Made by a program: the position numbers and the translations under genes
Notes under the pieces: model-generated
Told to the model about the DNA's origin: nothing
Databases searched by the model: none
What the model saw: the letters and a program-made list of their open reading frames with translations, nothing else
Source of the DNA: Candidatus Endomicrobiellum dinenymphae
Lineage (GTDB): Bacteria > Elusimicrobiota > Endomicrobiia > Endomicrobiales > Endomicrobiaceae
DNA length: 5,479 nucleotides
Reading direction: 5' to 3'
Assembly (NCBI GenBank): GCA_020328135.1
Contig: JAIXNA010000076.1
Coordinates: 1-5,479, forward strand
Shown: piece after piece, positions 1-5,142 of the stretch
Layout of the letters: each line of letters starts with the position of its first letter
Numbering within the stretch: the first letter of the stretch is position 1

Positions 1-31
1 CAACAGAACCTTTTATTTTTACGGCAAGCAA
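1..31 (-). CDS. Possible 5' end of an unidentified minus-strand gene (cut by window edge)
   Basis: On the minus strand a TTG codon at 31-29 is preceded by AGAAGG (plus positions 37-42) with a 5-base spacer, a reasonable ribosome binding site. From there the frame stays open to the window edge and reads MLAVKIKGSV. It would be the next gene after the aminotransferase in the same direction, about 46 bases past its stop codon, so the two could be co-transcribed. Only ten residues are visible, and TTG is a weaker start than ATG, so neither the product nor the existence of the gene is secure. Confidence 0.25.
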   Translation of the reverse strand, partial: MLAVKIKGSV

Positions 32-45
32 TAGACCTTCTTCTT

Positions 46-73
46 GCGCTTTTGTCAGACAAAACAAAAGCGC
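46..73 (-). repeat. Repeat hairpin, copy C (covariant stem)
   Basis: Read on the minus strand this is a perfect 10-bp stem, GCGCTTTTGT paired with ACAAAAGCGC, around the 8-base loop TTTGTCTG. The same loop and the CTTTTGT part of the stem occur in hairpins at 1498-1525 and 3750-3777, but those have GTAC at the stem base where this one has GCGC. TTGG flanks the 5' arm of all three copies, sharing its final G with the stem. The hairpin starts 4 bases after the aminotransferase stop codon. No U-run follows it on the minus strand, so it is not a classical intrinsic terminator, although it could still protect or end the aminotransferase mRNA. Confidence 0.85.
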
Positions 74-77
74 CAAG

Positions 78-1265
78 TTAACTTTTTAGCGTTGCTTCCA
101 TTCTGTTGATTCCTTCTCTAATATTTTCAATAGAAGTTGCGTATGAAAGTCTTATATATCCTTCGGCTCCAAAAGCAGACCCAGGCACTACTGCAATTTT
201 TGCTACGTCAAGCAAATAATCGGCAAATTCAATATCTGTATTAATTGTTTTGCAGTTAAAAGTTTTTCCTAGCAATGCGCTGATATTTGGGAAAACATAA
301 AATGCTCCTTCAGGTTTTGCGCATGATATATTATCTATTTTGTTAAGTCTTTCTACGATGTAATCTCTTCTTTTTTCAAATTCCTTTCTCATCGATTCAA
401 CATATTCTTGCGTACCGCTTAATGCTTCCACAGCCGCCTTGATTGATATTGAAGTAGCATTTGAAGTTGATTGGCTTTGTATTTTAGACATAGCGGAAAC
501 AATATTTTTAGGCCCGGCTGCATAACCTATTCTCCAGCCTGTCATTGCGTATGCTTTAGAAACGCCATTTACTACAATGGTAATATCTTTAGCTTCAAGG
601 GCAGTTTCTGCGATAGATATAAACTTAAAATTATCATATACAAGTTTTTCGTATATTTCGTCTGAGATTATAAAAATATTATTTTTTACGCATATTTGCG
701 CAATTGTCTTAAGCTCTCGCGCTAAATACGTGCATCCGGTAGGATTGGATGGAGAATTGATTATAATGGCTTTTGTTTTTGATGTTATAGCTTTTTCAAC
801 ATTTTCTGGAGTTATTTTAAAATTTGTTTTATCGCTTGTTTTGATTATTACAGGTTTGCCCCCTGCAAGAAGAACCATGTCGGGGTAAGAAACCCAGTAA
901 GGAGCTGGAATTATAACTTCATCCCCATCATTTATTGTAGCTTGAAAAATATTGTAAAGAGAATGCTTAGCGCCGCACGAAACTATAATTTCCTCGGGCG
1001 CGTATGTGAGATTATTATCTCTTTTAAGTTTGTTTATAATTGCATTTTTTATTTCAAGAGTTCCCGCTACGGGGCAATACTTTGTAAAGCCGGAATTGAT
1101 TGCGTCAATTGCGACATCTTTTATATTTTTAGGCGTGTCAAAATCTGGCTCTCCGGCGCCAAAATTAATGACGGCAATCCCTTGTTGTTTTAGCGCTTTG
1201 GCTTTAGCGTCAATTGCAAGCGTTGGGGATGGTTTGATAGACTGTACTCTTTTTGAAATGCGCAT
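78..1265 (-). CDS. aspB: Aspartate aminotransferase, class I PLP-dependent (subgroup I-gamma type)
   Basis: This 395-residue protein has the length and motif order of the I-gamma aspartate aminotransferases (aspB in Bacillus; often labelled aspC). These cytoplasmic PLP enzymes interconvert aspartate plus 2-oxoglutarate with oxaloacetate plus glutamate. Visible motifs are GAGEPDFDTP near residues 36-45, the SPSNPTG segment at 171-177 with Asn174, and SDEIYEKLVY at 201-210 with Asp202 for the PLP ring nitrogen and Tyr205. The Schiff-base lysine is Lys237 in SKAYAMTGWRIGY, Arg245 would bind the PLP phosphate, and Arg372 in YIRLSYA would bind the substrate carboxylate. The ATG is chosen because GGAGGG (plus 1270-1275, minus strand) lies 4 bases upstream. 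The gene is divergent from rplU, with 325 bases between. I found no convincing promoter for it. Exact substrate range (aspartate only, or also prephenate or aromatic amino acids) cannot be read from motifs. Confidence 0.93.
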   Translation of the reverse strand: MRISKRVQSIKPSPTLAIDAKAKALKQQGIAVINFGAGEPDFDTPKNIKDVAIDAINSGFTKYCPVAGTLEIKNAIINKLKRDNNLTYAPEEIIVSCGAKHSLYNIFQATINDGDEVIIPAPYWVSYPDMVLLAGGKPVIIKTSDKTNFKITPENVEKAITSKTKAIIINSPSNPTGCTYLARELKTIAQICVKNNIFIISDEIYEKLVYDNFKFISIAETALEAKDITIVVNGVSKAYAMTGWRIGYAAGPKNIVSAMSKIQSQSTSNATSISIKAAVEALSGTQEYVESMRKEFEKRRDYIVERLNKIDNISCAKPEGAFYVFPNISALLGKTFNCKTINTDIEFADYLLDVAKIAVVPGSAFGAEGYIRLSYATSIENIREGINRMEATLKS

Positions 1266-1430
1266 GGAACCCTCCGTGTATTGGTTGTAAAATCATTTAA
1301 AAAACACCGAAAAAATAATAAAACATTTACTCGAGTTTAAATCTTAGTTTATAGTTGTTACGCCGCCTTAGAGAACTAGTCGACTATCTCATTTTAGTTG
1401 TGAAGCGAAATCGCCTATAAATCTTATAAT
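1266..1430. other. Divergent spacer: diverged left part of intergenic element A
   Basis: No gene is visible between the aminotransferase and rplU. This left half shares scattered, colinear matches with the obgE-moxR spacer: an 11-base A/T stretch at 1310-1320 (3540-3550 there), AATCTT near 1340 (3569), and the 13-mer GTTACGCCGCCTT at 1357-1369 (3592-3604). Lengths between the matches differ by several bases, so any common origin is old. It also holds the perfect palindrome TAGTCGACTA at 1377-1386. GTGAAGCG occurs at 1400-1407 and again at 1463-1470; each copy is followed by four bases and CGC. Confidence 0.5.
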
Positions 1431-1525
1431 ATTTTTCGCAAGTTCTAAAATTGTCTAAAAATGTGAAGCGGATGCGCTCAAGCGTCAAGAATCTTTGGTA
1501 CTTTTGTTTTGTCTGATAAAAGTAC
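1431..1525 (+). repeat. Intergenic repeat, copy A (core)
   Basis: The 95-base core matches 3683-3777, which is also exactly 95 bases. The left block 1431-1461 matches 3683-3713 at 30 of 31 positions (T1454 versus C3706). The right block 1478-1525 matches 3731-3777 in 46 of 48 alignment columns, with one substitution (T1485/G3738) and one extra base near 1493. The 16-17 bases between the blocks are unrelated. The right block ends in a hairpin whose stem is GTACTTTTGT (1498-1507) with ATAAAAGTAC (1516-1525), including one G-T wobble, and whose loop is TTTGTCTG. No coding frame is shared, so the conserved unit looks like a structured DNA or RNA repeat. Confidence 0.9.
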
Positions 1526-1535
1526 GAGAACTCGT

Positions 1536-1564
1536 TTGACATATATTTTTAATTTTTGTAGATT
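1536..1564 (+). promoter_or_regulatory. Predicted sigma-70-type promoter of rplU-rpmA-obgE
   Basis: A consensus -35 box TTGACA (1536-1541) is followed 17 bases later by TAGATT (1559-1564), which matches four of six positions of the -10 consensus. The spacer is almost purely A/T. Transcription would start near 1571, giving a leader of only about 20 bases that contains the rplU ribosome binding site. That leaves no room for an L21 autoregulatory leader RNA. The -35 box lies 10 bases after repeat hairpin A. Confidence 0.6.
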
Positions 1565-1590
1565 ATACAGACTGTGGAGGAGTATGTCAA

Positions 1591-1905
1591 ATGTATGCGA
1601 TTATTAAAACAGGCGGAAAGCAGTACATGATAGAAGAAGGCGCGAGTTTAGCGGTAGAAAAGCTTGACGAGGTAGAAGTTGGTCAAGAGGTTGTCCTTAG
1701 CGAAGTTCTCTTGCTTGTAGATGGCGACAATACAACTATTGGAAAGCCCGTAGTAGAAGGCGCTAGCGTAGTAGCAAAAGTTATTGCGCAAAAAAGAGCT
1801 CCTAAGGTTTTGGTATTTAAAAGAAAACCAAAAAAAGGGTACAAAAAGATGCAGGGACATCGTCAATACGTAACAGAGCTGAAAATTACAAAGATTAACG
1901 CTTAA
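1591..1905 (+). CDS. rplU: 50S ribosomal protein L21
   Basis: The 104-residue product begins [17 protein letters not shown], the hallmark N-terminus of bacterial L21. It ends with the family's basic C-terminal part (residues about 73-104, including [21 protein letters not shown]), which contacts 23S rRNA. L21 is a 50S subunit assembly protein. GGAGGAG at 1576-1582 lies 8 bases before the ATG. Another ATG at 1584, out of frame, opens only a seven-codon reading frame ending at 1607 and sits too close to the Shine-Dalgarno sequence to be a likely start. The gene is first in the conserved order rplU-rpmA-obgE, and 23 bases separate it from rpmA. Its length is normal. Confidence 0.97.
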   Translation: MYAIIKTGGKQYMIEEGASLAVEKLDEVEVGQEVVLSEVLLLVDGDNTTIGKPVVEGASVVAKVIAQKRAPKVLVFKRKPKKGYKKMQGHRQYVTELKITKINA

Positions 1906-1928
1906 GTAAATTTGTCGGGGGAGAGAAA

Positions 1929-2180
1929 ATGGCACATACTAAAGCGCAGGGTTCGTCAACCAATGGGCGCGATTCGCGCGGTCAAAGACTAGGCGTAAAA
2001 ATATATGGAGATCAAAAAGCCTTTGCAGGAGCTATAATAGCGCGTCAGAGAGGGACTAAGTATCATCCCGGTGTAAACGTAGGAATGGGCAAAGATAATA
2101 CTATTTTTGCAAAAGTTGCAGGCACAGTGAAATTTATTAGAAAATCTGGCGATAGATGTTATGTAAATATCGAGCAATGA
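1929..2180 (+). CDS. rpmA: 50S ribosomal protein L27
   Basis: This 83-residue protein carries the L27 signature: [19 protein letters not shown] at the start, [10 protein letters not shown], and the core [18 protein letters not shown] around residues 40-57. L27 sits on the 50S subunit, with its N-terminal tail reaching towards the peptidyl transferase centre. The protein starts directly with MAHTK and has no cleavable extension of the Firmicutes type. This fits the absence of a prp protease gene between L21 and L27. GGGGGAG at 1917-1923 lies 5 bases upstream of the ATG. Positions 4-9 (TKAQGS) differ mildly from the more usual KKGGGS, which leaves the tail slightly less basic and less glycine-rich. 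Confidence 0.97.
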   Translation: MAHTKAQGSSTNGRDSRGQRLGVKIYGDQKAFAGAIIARQRGTKYHPGVNVGMGKDNTIFAKVAGTVKFIRKSGDRCYVNIEQ

Positions 2181-2246
2181 GTTTTAATGGTAAATTGTTT
2201 TAGTGTTTGCGATGGACGTAAGACAGAGATGTGGGATTAAATATAA

Positions 2247-3509
2247 ATGTTTATAGACAGAGTTAATGTTTTTCTTGCAGCCGGTCGCGGTGGCGACGGC
2301 TGTATTTCTTTTAGAAGGGAAAAGTACGTTCCTTACGGCGGACCAAATGGCGGTAATGGGGGCAAGGGGGGCGATATCTATTTTGAGGGCGATCCTCACA
2401 AAACAACGCTTCTTGATTTATCTTACAAACCAAAATTCAATGCTGAAGACGGCGATAAAGGGTTGCCAAGCGATAAATTCGGCAGATACGGCAAAGACTT
2501 GATAATTAAAATACCGCTGGGAACTCTAGTTTTTAAGAATGGAGAGCTTTTTGCAGACTTAAAAACTGCAGGAGAGAAAGTTCTACTTGTTAAAGGCGGT
2601 AGAGGGGGTAGAGGGAATGCTTCTTTTAAAACAGGAAGACATACCGCTCCTAGAATAGCCGAAAAAGGCGAACCGGGCGAAACTGCTGAAATTAATCTTG
2701 AACTTCGTTTAATAGCGGACATTGGTTTTGTAGGTTTGCCAAATGCCGGAAAATCAACTCTTTTATCGCAAATTTCAGCTGCAAAGCCTAAAATTGCAGA
2801 TTACCCTTTTACAACATTAACGCCTAATTTAGGCGTTGTTGATTATAAAGGTAAGCATTTTGTGGCTGCAGACATACCGGGGATAATTGAAGGCGCTCAT
2901 CAGGGCAAAGGTCTTGGCTTTGAGTTTTTAAGGCATATAAGGCGTACAAAAGTCCTTATCCACTTAATAGACGTAAGCGGTTTTGATGGCAAAGATCCTT
3001 ACGAGAACTATAAAATTGTAAATAATGAATTAAAAAAATATTCAAAATATCTCGCTAAAAAGCATGTAATAACGGTTTTAAATAAAGTTGATTTACAGGA
3101 ATCTAAGCAGCATGTAAAAAAATTTAAAAAACATTTAAAAAATAGAAAATTATTCGAAATTTCTGCAGCAACCGGAGATGGCATTGAAGCATTGCTTAAG
3201 GAGACGGTAAAAATGCTTGAAAAACCAATTGCCTTTAATCCCGAAGAAGAAATAGAAACCGCGCCTATAAAAAAATATATTTACGAACCGGAATTTAAAG
3301 TTGCGATTGATGAATACGGCGTGTTTGTGGTTACGGGCGCAAAAGTGAAAACGTTAACAGAAATGACAAAATTTGGCGAAGACGAAGCCTTGAGACGTTA
3401 TCAAAATATCCTAAAAAAAATGGGTTTGGAAATCGAACTTGAAAAAATGGGCGCAAATCCCGGCGATACTGTAAGAATTAACGATTTTGTGTTCACTTTT
3501 GAAAAATAA
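2247..3509 (+). CDS. obgE: Obg/CgtA GTPase, ribosome assembly
   Basis: This 420-residue Obg GTPase acts in late 50S subunit maturation and in growth or stress control. Residues 1 to about 158 form the glycine-rich Obg fold (GGPNGGNGGKGGD at 31-43, KGGRGGRGNASF at 116-127). The G domain follows: G1 GLPNAGKS at 163-170, switch I FTTLTPNLG at 188-196, G3 DIPG at 209-212, G4 NKVD at 279-282 and G5 SAA at 306-308. A C-terminal OCT domain spans about 347-420 (FKVAIDEYGVFVVTGAKV onward). MFIDRV is the usual family start. The ribosome binding site is weak (GGGA, 2233-2236, 10 bases upstream), suggesting lower output than the ribosomal proteins. Residues 284-301 are very lysine-rich. The gene follows rpmA by 66 bases with no terminator or promoter visible between, so it belongs to the same operon. 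Confidence 0.97.
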   Translation: MFIDRVNVFLAAGRGGDGCISFRREKYVPYGGPNGGNGGKGGDIYFEGDPHKTTLLDLSYKPKFNAEDGDKGLPSDKFGRYGKDLIIKIPLGTLVFKNGELFADLKTAGEKVLLVKGGRGGRGNASFKTGRHTAPRIAEKGEPGETAEINLELRLIADIGFVGLPNAGKSTLLSQISAAKPKIADYPFTTLTPNLGVVDYKGKHFVAADIPGIIEGAHQGKGLGFEFLRHIRRTKVLIHLIDVSGFDGKDPYENYKIVNNELKKYSKYLAKKHVITVLNKVDLQESKQHVKKFKKHLKNRKLFEISAATGDGIEALLKETVKMLEKPIAFNPEEEIETAPIKKYIYEPEFKVAIDEYGVFVVTGAKVKTLTEMTKFGEDEALRRYQNILKKMGLEIELEKMGANPGDTVRINDFVFTFEK

Positions 3510-3682
3510 ACGTTTATGATAAACATAGCGCCAAATCGTAAAAAATAATAGAATACCCGCTTGGCTTGAATCTTGGTAGTTTGCGGCTACGGTTACGCCG
3601 CCTTGGAACGTGAGATTATGAGCAAAATATTTTTTAGGATTCATAGTCAATTAGCTCTGTGGAGATGCGTCGCGCTGCTAAG
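3510..3682. other. obgE-moxR spacer: diverged left part of intergenic element B
   Basis: No gene or clear rho-independent terminator follows obgE. Directly after the stop is a small overlapping palindrome (TAAACGTTTA at 3507-3516, then ATAAAC), without a T-run. Further on, the stretch shares colinear short matches with 1310-1369, including GTTACGCCGCCTT at 3592-3604. In this copy GCGGC (3583-3587) can pair with GCCGC (3597-3601) across a 9-base loop. The left arm is not conserved in copy A. Confidence 0.5.
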
Positions 3683-3777
3683 ATTTTTCGCAAGTTCTAA
3701 AATTGCCTAAAAAATAAGAAGGAAATATAGTCAAGCGGCAAGAATTTTGGTACTTTTGTTTTGTCTGATAAAAGTAC
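3683..3777 (+). repeat. Intergenic repeat, copy B (core)
   Basis: This is the counterpart of 1431-1525 and has the same 95-base length. It has a 31-base left block, a different 17-base middle, and a right block ending in hairpin 3750-3777. The hairpin is identical to copy A: stem GTACTTTTGT with ATAAAAGTAC, loop TTTGTCTG. As in copy A, a -35 box follows closely (11 bases after the hairpin, versus 10). It lies in the same orientation, between obgE and moxR. Confidence 0.9.
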
Positions 3778-3788
3778 ATAAAAATATG

Positions 3789-3818
3789 TTGACGCGCGCA
3801 ATGTTCTTGTTGTATAAA
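3789..3818 (+). promoter_or_regulatory. Predicted sigma-70-type promoter of moxR
   Basis: TTGACG (3789-3794, five of six consensus bases) and TATAAA (3813-3818, five of six) are separated by 18 bases. The expected start point is near 3825, inside the hairpin at 3822-3840. The leader to the moxR ATG would be about 45 bases. The promoter gives moxR its own transcription apart from the obgE operon. Confidence 0.6.
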
Positions 3819-3821
3819 TAT

Positions 3822-3845
3822 AGCGCGGTTAGAACGCGCTTTTTT
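3822..3845 (+). terminator. Terminator-like hairpin at the predicted moxR start point
   Basis: AGCGCG (3822-3827) and CGCGCT (3835-3840) form a GC-rich 6-bp stem around a 7-base loop. The last T of the stem begins a run of six T (3840-3845), which is the form of an intrinsic terminator. It could end readthrough transcription from rplU-rpmA-obgE. Its 5' arm begins at or just before the predicted moxR start site, so moxR mRNA would begin within or right at the hairpin. It may therefore serve instead as a 5'-end stem on that mRNA. Confidence 0.55.
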
Positions 3846-3870
3846 GCATAAATAATTGTGGAGGTTTGAA

Positions 3871-4857
3871 ATGACGGTCGATATTGATACATTGAACAAA
3901 AAAATTGTACAGGAAAGTGTTTTTGTTTCAAGACTTTTAAGCGAGATTTCAAATATTATTGTTGGGCAAAAATATGTTTTAGAAAGAATGCTTATAGGGC
4001 TTTTCTCAAATGGGCATATTTTGCTTGAAGGTCTTCCGGGTCTTGCAAAAACTCTTGCGATTAAGAGTTTGGCGTCTGCAATTAAAGCCGATTATAAAAG
4101 AATACAGTTTACTCCTGATTTGTTGCCTGCGGATATCGTGGGTACTTTAATGTATAACCCCCAAAGCGGTAGTTTTTCCGTGAAAAAAGGACCTGTTTTT
4201 ACAAATATAGTTCTAGCTGATGAAATTAACCGCGCGCCGGCAAAGACGCAGAGCGCATTGCTTGAAGCCATGCAGGAAAAACAGGTTACGATAGGCGAAA
4301 CTACGTACGAGCTTCCTGATCCATTTTTGGTTATGGCCACGCAAAACCCTATAGAGCAAGAAGGCGCATATCCTCTCCCTGAAGCTCAGATTGACAGATT
4401 TATGCTTAAGCTTAAAGTTTCTTATCCGACTAAAGAAGAAGAAAAAATTATTCTTGAAAGAATGACGCAATCGTCGCCAAAGATAAATTCTGTAATTACT
4501 TTAGACGATGCGCAGAGAGTGAAAGATTTAATTAAACAGATTTATGTCGATGACAAAGTGAAAAACTACATAGTTGATATTGTGTTTGCTTCCAGAAGTC
4601 CTGAAAAATACAATCTCAAAGAATTAAAAAATCTTATTGCTTACGGCGCTTCTCCAAGAGCGACAATAAATTTAACTCTTGCGGCAAAAGCGTATGCTTT
4701 TTTGCAGGGAAGAGGTTATGTTATTCCCGAGGATATAAAAACAATCGGGCGCGATGTTCTAAGACATAGAATTTTAATTACTTATGCGGCGGAAGTCGAT
4801 TCTCTTACATCAGACGATGTAATTGATAAAATATTTGGCGGCGTTGAAGTTCCGTAG
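3871..4857 (+). CDS. MoxR-family AAA+ ATPase
   Basis: This 328-residue AAA+ ATPase of the MoxR family has the chaperone-like type usually paired with DUF58 and von Willebrand A proteins. Motifs are VGQ at 31-33, Walker A GLPGLAKT at 54-61, Walker B NIVLADEIN at 112-120 (Asp117, Glu118), sensor 1 ATQNP at 156-160, arginine-finger region QIDRF at 173-177 (Arg176), and the sensor 2 region GASPRAT at 259-265 (Arg263). A C-terminal lid domain follows. There is no signal peptide or membrane segment, so it is cytoplasmic. The ATG at 3871 is chosen because GGAGG (3860-3864) lies 6 bases upstream; the in-frame TTG at 3856 precedes that site and would place it inside the coding region. The client is unknown. 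In studied relatives it is the assembly or metal loading of a protein complex or an envelope function. Confidence 0.93.
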   Translation: MTVDIDTLNKKIVQESVFVSRLLSEISNIIVGQKYVLERMLIGLFSNGHILLEGLPGLAKTLAIKSLASAIKADYKRIQFTPDLLPADIVGTLMYNPQSGSFSVKKGPVFTNIVLADEINRAPAKTQSALLEAMQEKQVTIGETTYELPDPFLVMATQNPIEQEGAYPLPEAQIDRFMLKLKVSYPTKEEEKIILERMTQSSPKINSVITLDDAQRVKDLIKQIYVDDKVKNYIVDIVFASRSPEKYNLKELKNLIAYGASPRATINLTLAAKAYAFLQGRGYVIPEDIKTIGRDVLRHRILITYAAEVDSLTSDDVIDKIFGGVEVP

Positions 4858-4978
4858 AGTATAAGTAAAATTTATAGTTGTTATTGCCACGACAAATATA
4901 TGCAAAGTGTTTTACGATGATGGGTAGTCCACGCGGGCGCCTAAACCAATACCTCGACAAACTTTGCCTTCCGCCCTT

Positions 4979-4999
4979 GCATACCTCGTCGAGCTATGC
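4979..4999. repeat. 21-base near-perfect palindrome
   Basis: Arms GCATA and TATGC at the outside and CTCG/CGAG at the inside flank a single central T (4989). Of ten possible pairs, nine are Watson-Crick and one (C4984/C4994) is mismatched. As DNA it would be a good operator-like dyad. As RNA the tight centre would force a small loop. No gene boundary or promoter is close enough to assign it a regulatory role. Confidence 0.6.
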
Positions 5000-5009
5000 T
5001 TGCCGCCAA

Positions 5010-5035
5010 CCCCCCCCCTCTCTCAAAGAAAGGGG
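5010..5035. repeat. Nine-C tract with short hairpin
   Basis: Nine consecutive C (5010-5018) run into an inverted repeat, with CCCCT (5015-5019) facing AGGGG (5031-5035), one C-A mismatch, then TCT/AGA (5021-5023 with 5027-5029) and a CAA loop. Translated on the plus strand this region gives PPPSLKERGI. That string resembles one I have seen in spurious ORF predictions over intergenic CCCCT-AGGGG repeats in other bacteria, so I read it as repeat DNA, not a gene. Confidence 0.55.
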
Positions 5036-5142
5036 AATTAACGGCAACATAGATTCATTCTTTTTCACGAGACAAACGAAGTTTACCATCGAGCGTATTA
5101 ATCGTGGAGCAATCGATAAAATACAGATTTTAGGATAATTCC

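Larger units (their letters stand above)
4858..5142. other. GC-rich, hairpin-rich spacer interrupting the moxR-DUF58 pair
   Basis: No credible gene lies here. A frame open from a TTG at 4878 to 5138 has no good ribosome binding site and reads through the repeats, so it is probably spurious. By my count 4921-5040 has 68 G or C of 120 bases, clearly above the flanking genes. It contains long-range inverted arms GCAAAGT (4902-4908) with ACTTTGC (4961-4967) and CTCGAC (4953-4958) with GTCGAG (4988-4993), a 21-base near-palindrome at 4979-4999, and a C-run with hairpin at 5010-5035. It looks like an inserted repeat or the remnant of one. The last 100 bases return to AT-rich sequence and carry the DUF58 ribosome binding site. 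Confidence 0.6.

Noticed and set aside
1266..1340. Promoter for the aminotransferase on the minus strand
   Set aside because: TATTAT near plus 1314-1320 could be a -10 box, but no acceptable -35 box lies at the right distance.
1498..1525. Repeat hairpins A and B as ordinary rho-independent terminators
   Set aside because: Neither strand has a T-run after the stem and the stem is AT-rich. In copy A the upstream gene points away, so there is no plus-strand transcript to terminate.
1584..1607. Seven-codon frame starting at ATG 1584, overlapping the rplU start
   Set aside because: Its start is only 3 bases from GGAGG, and nothing supports a leader peptide. It is probably chance.
3856..3870. Earlier TTG start for moxR, adding five residues
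   Set aside because: It would put the GGAGG ribosome binding site inside the coding sequence. The ATG at 3871 has ideal spacing.
3411..3952. Several minus-strand frames of about 73-79 residues across the obgE-moxR spacer
   Set aside because: They overlap each other, the repeat and the promoter, and have no family features or supported start sites.
5055..5085. Possible degenerate fourth hairpin copy (AGACAAA on the plus strand, minus-strand GTTTGTCT)
   Set aside because: Only seven to eight bases match the loop region and the flanks do not form the stem, so this is not distinguishable from chance.
4878..5138. 86-residue plus-strand frame in the moxR-DUF58 spacer
   Set aside because: It starts at TTG without a good ribosome binding site, runs through palindromes and the C9 tract, and shows no recognisable protein features beyond a repeat-derived PPPSLKERGI string.
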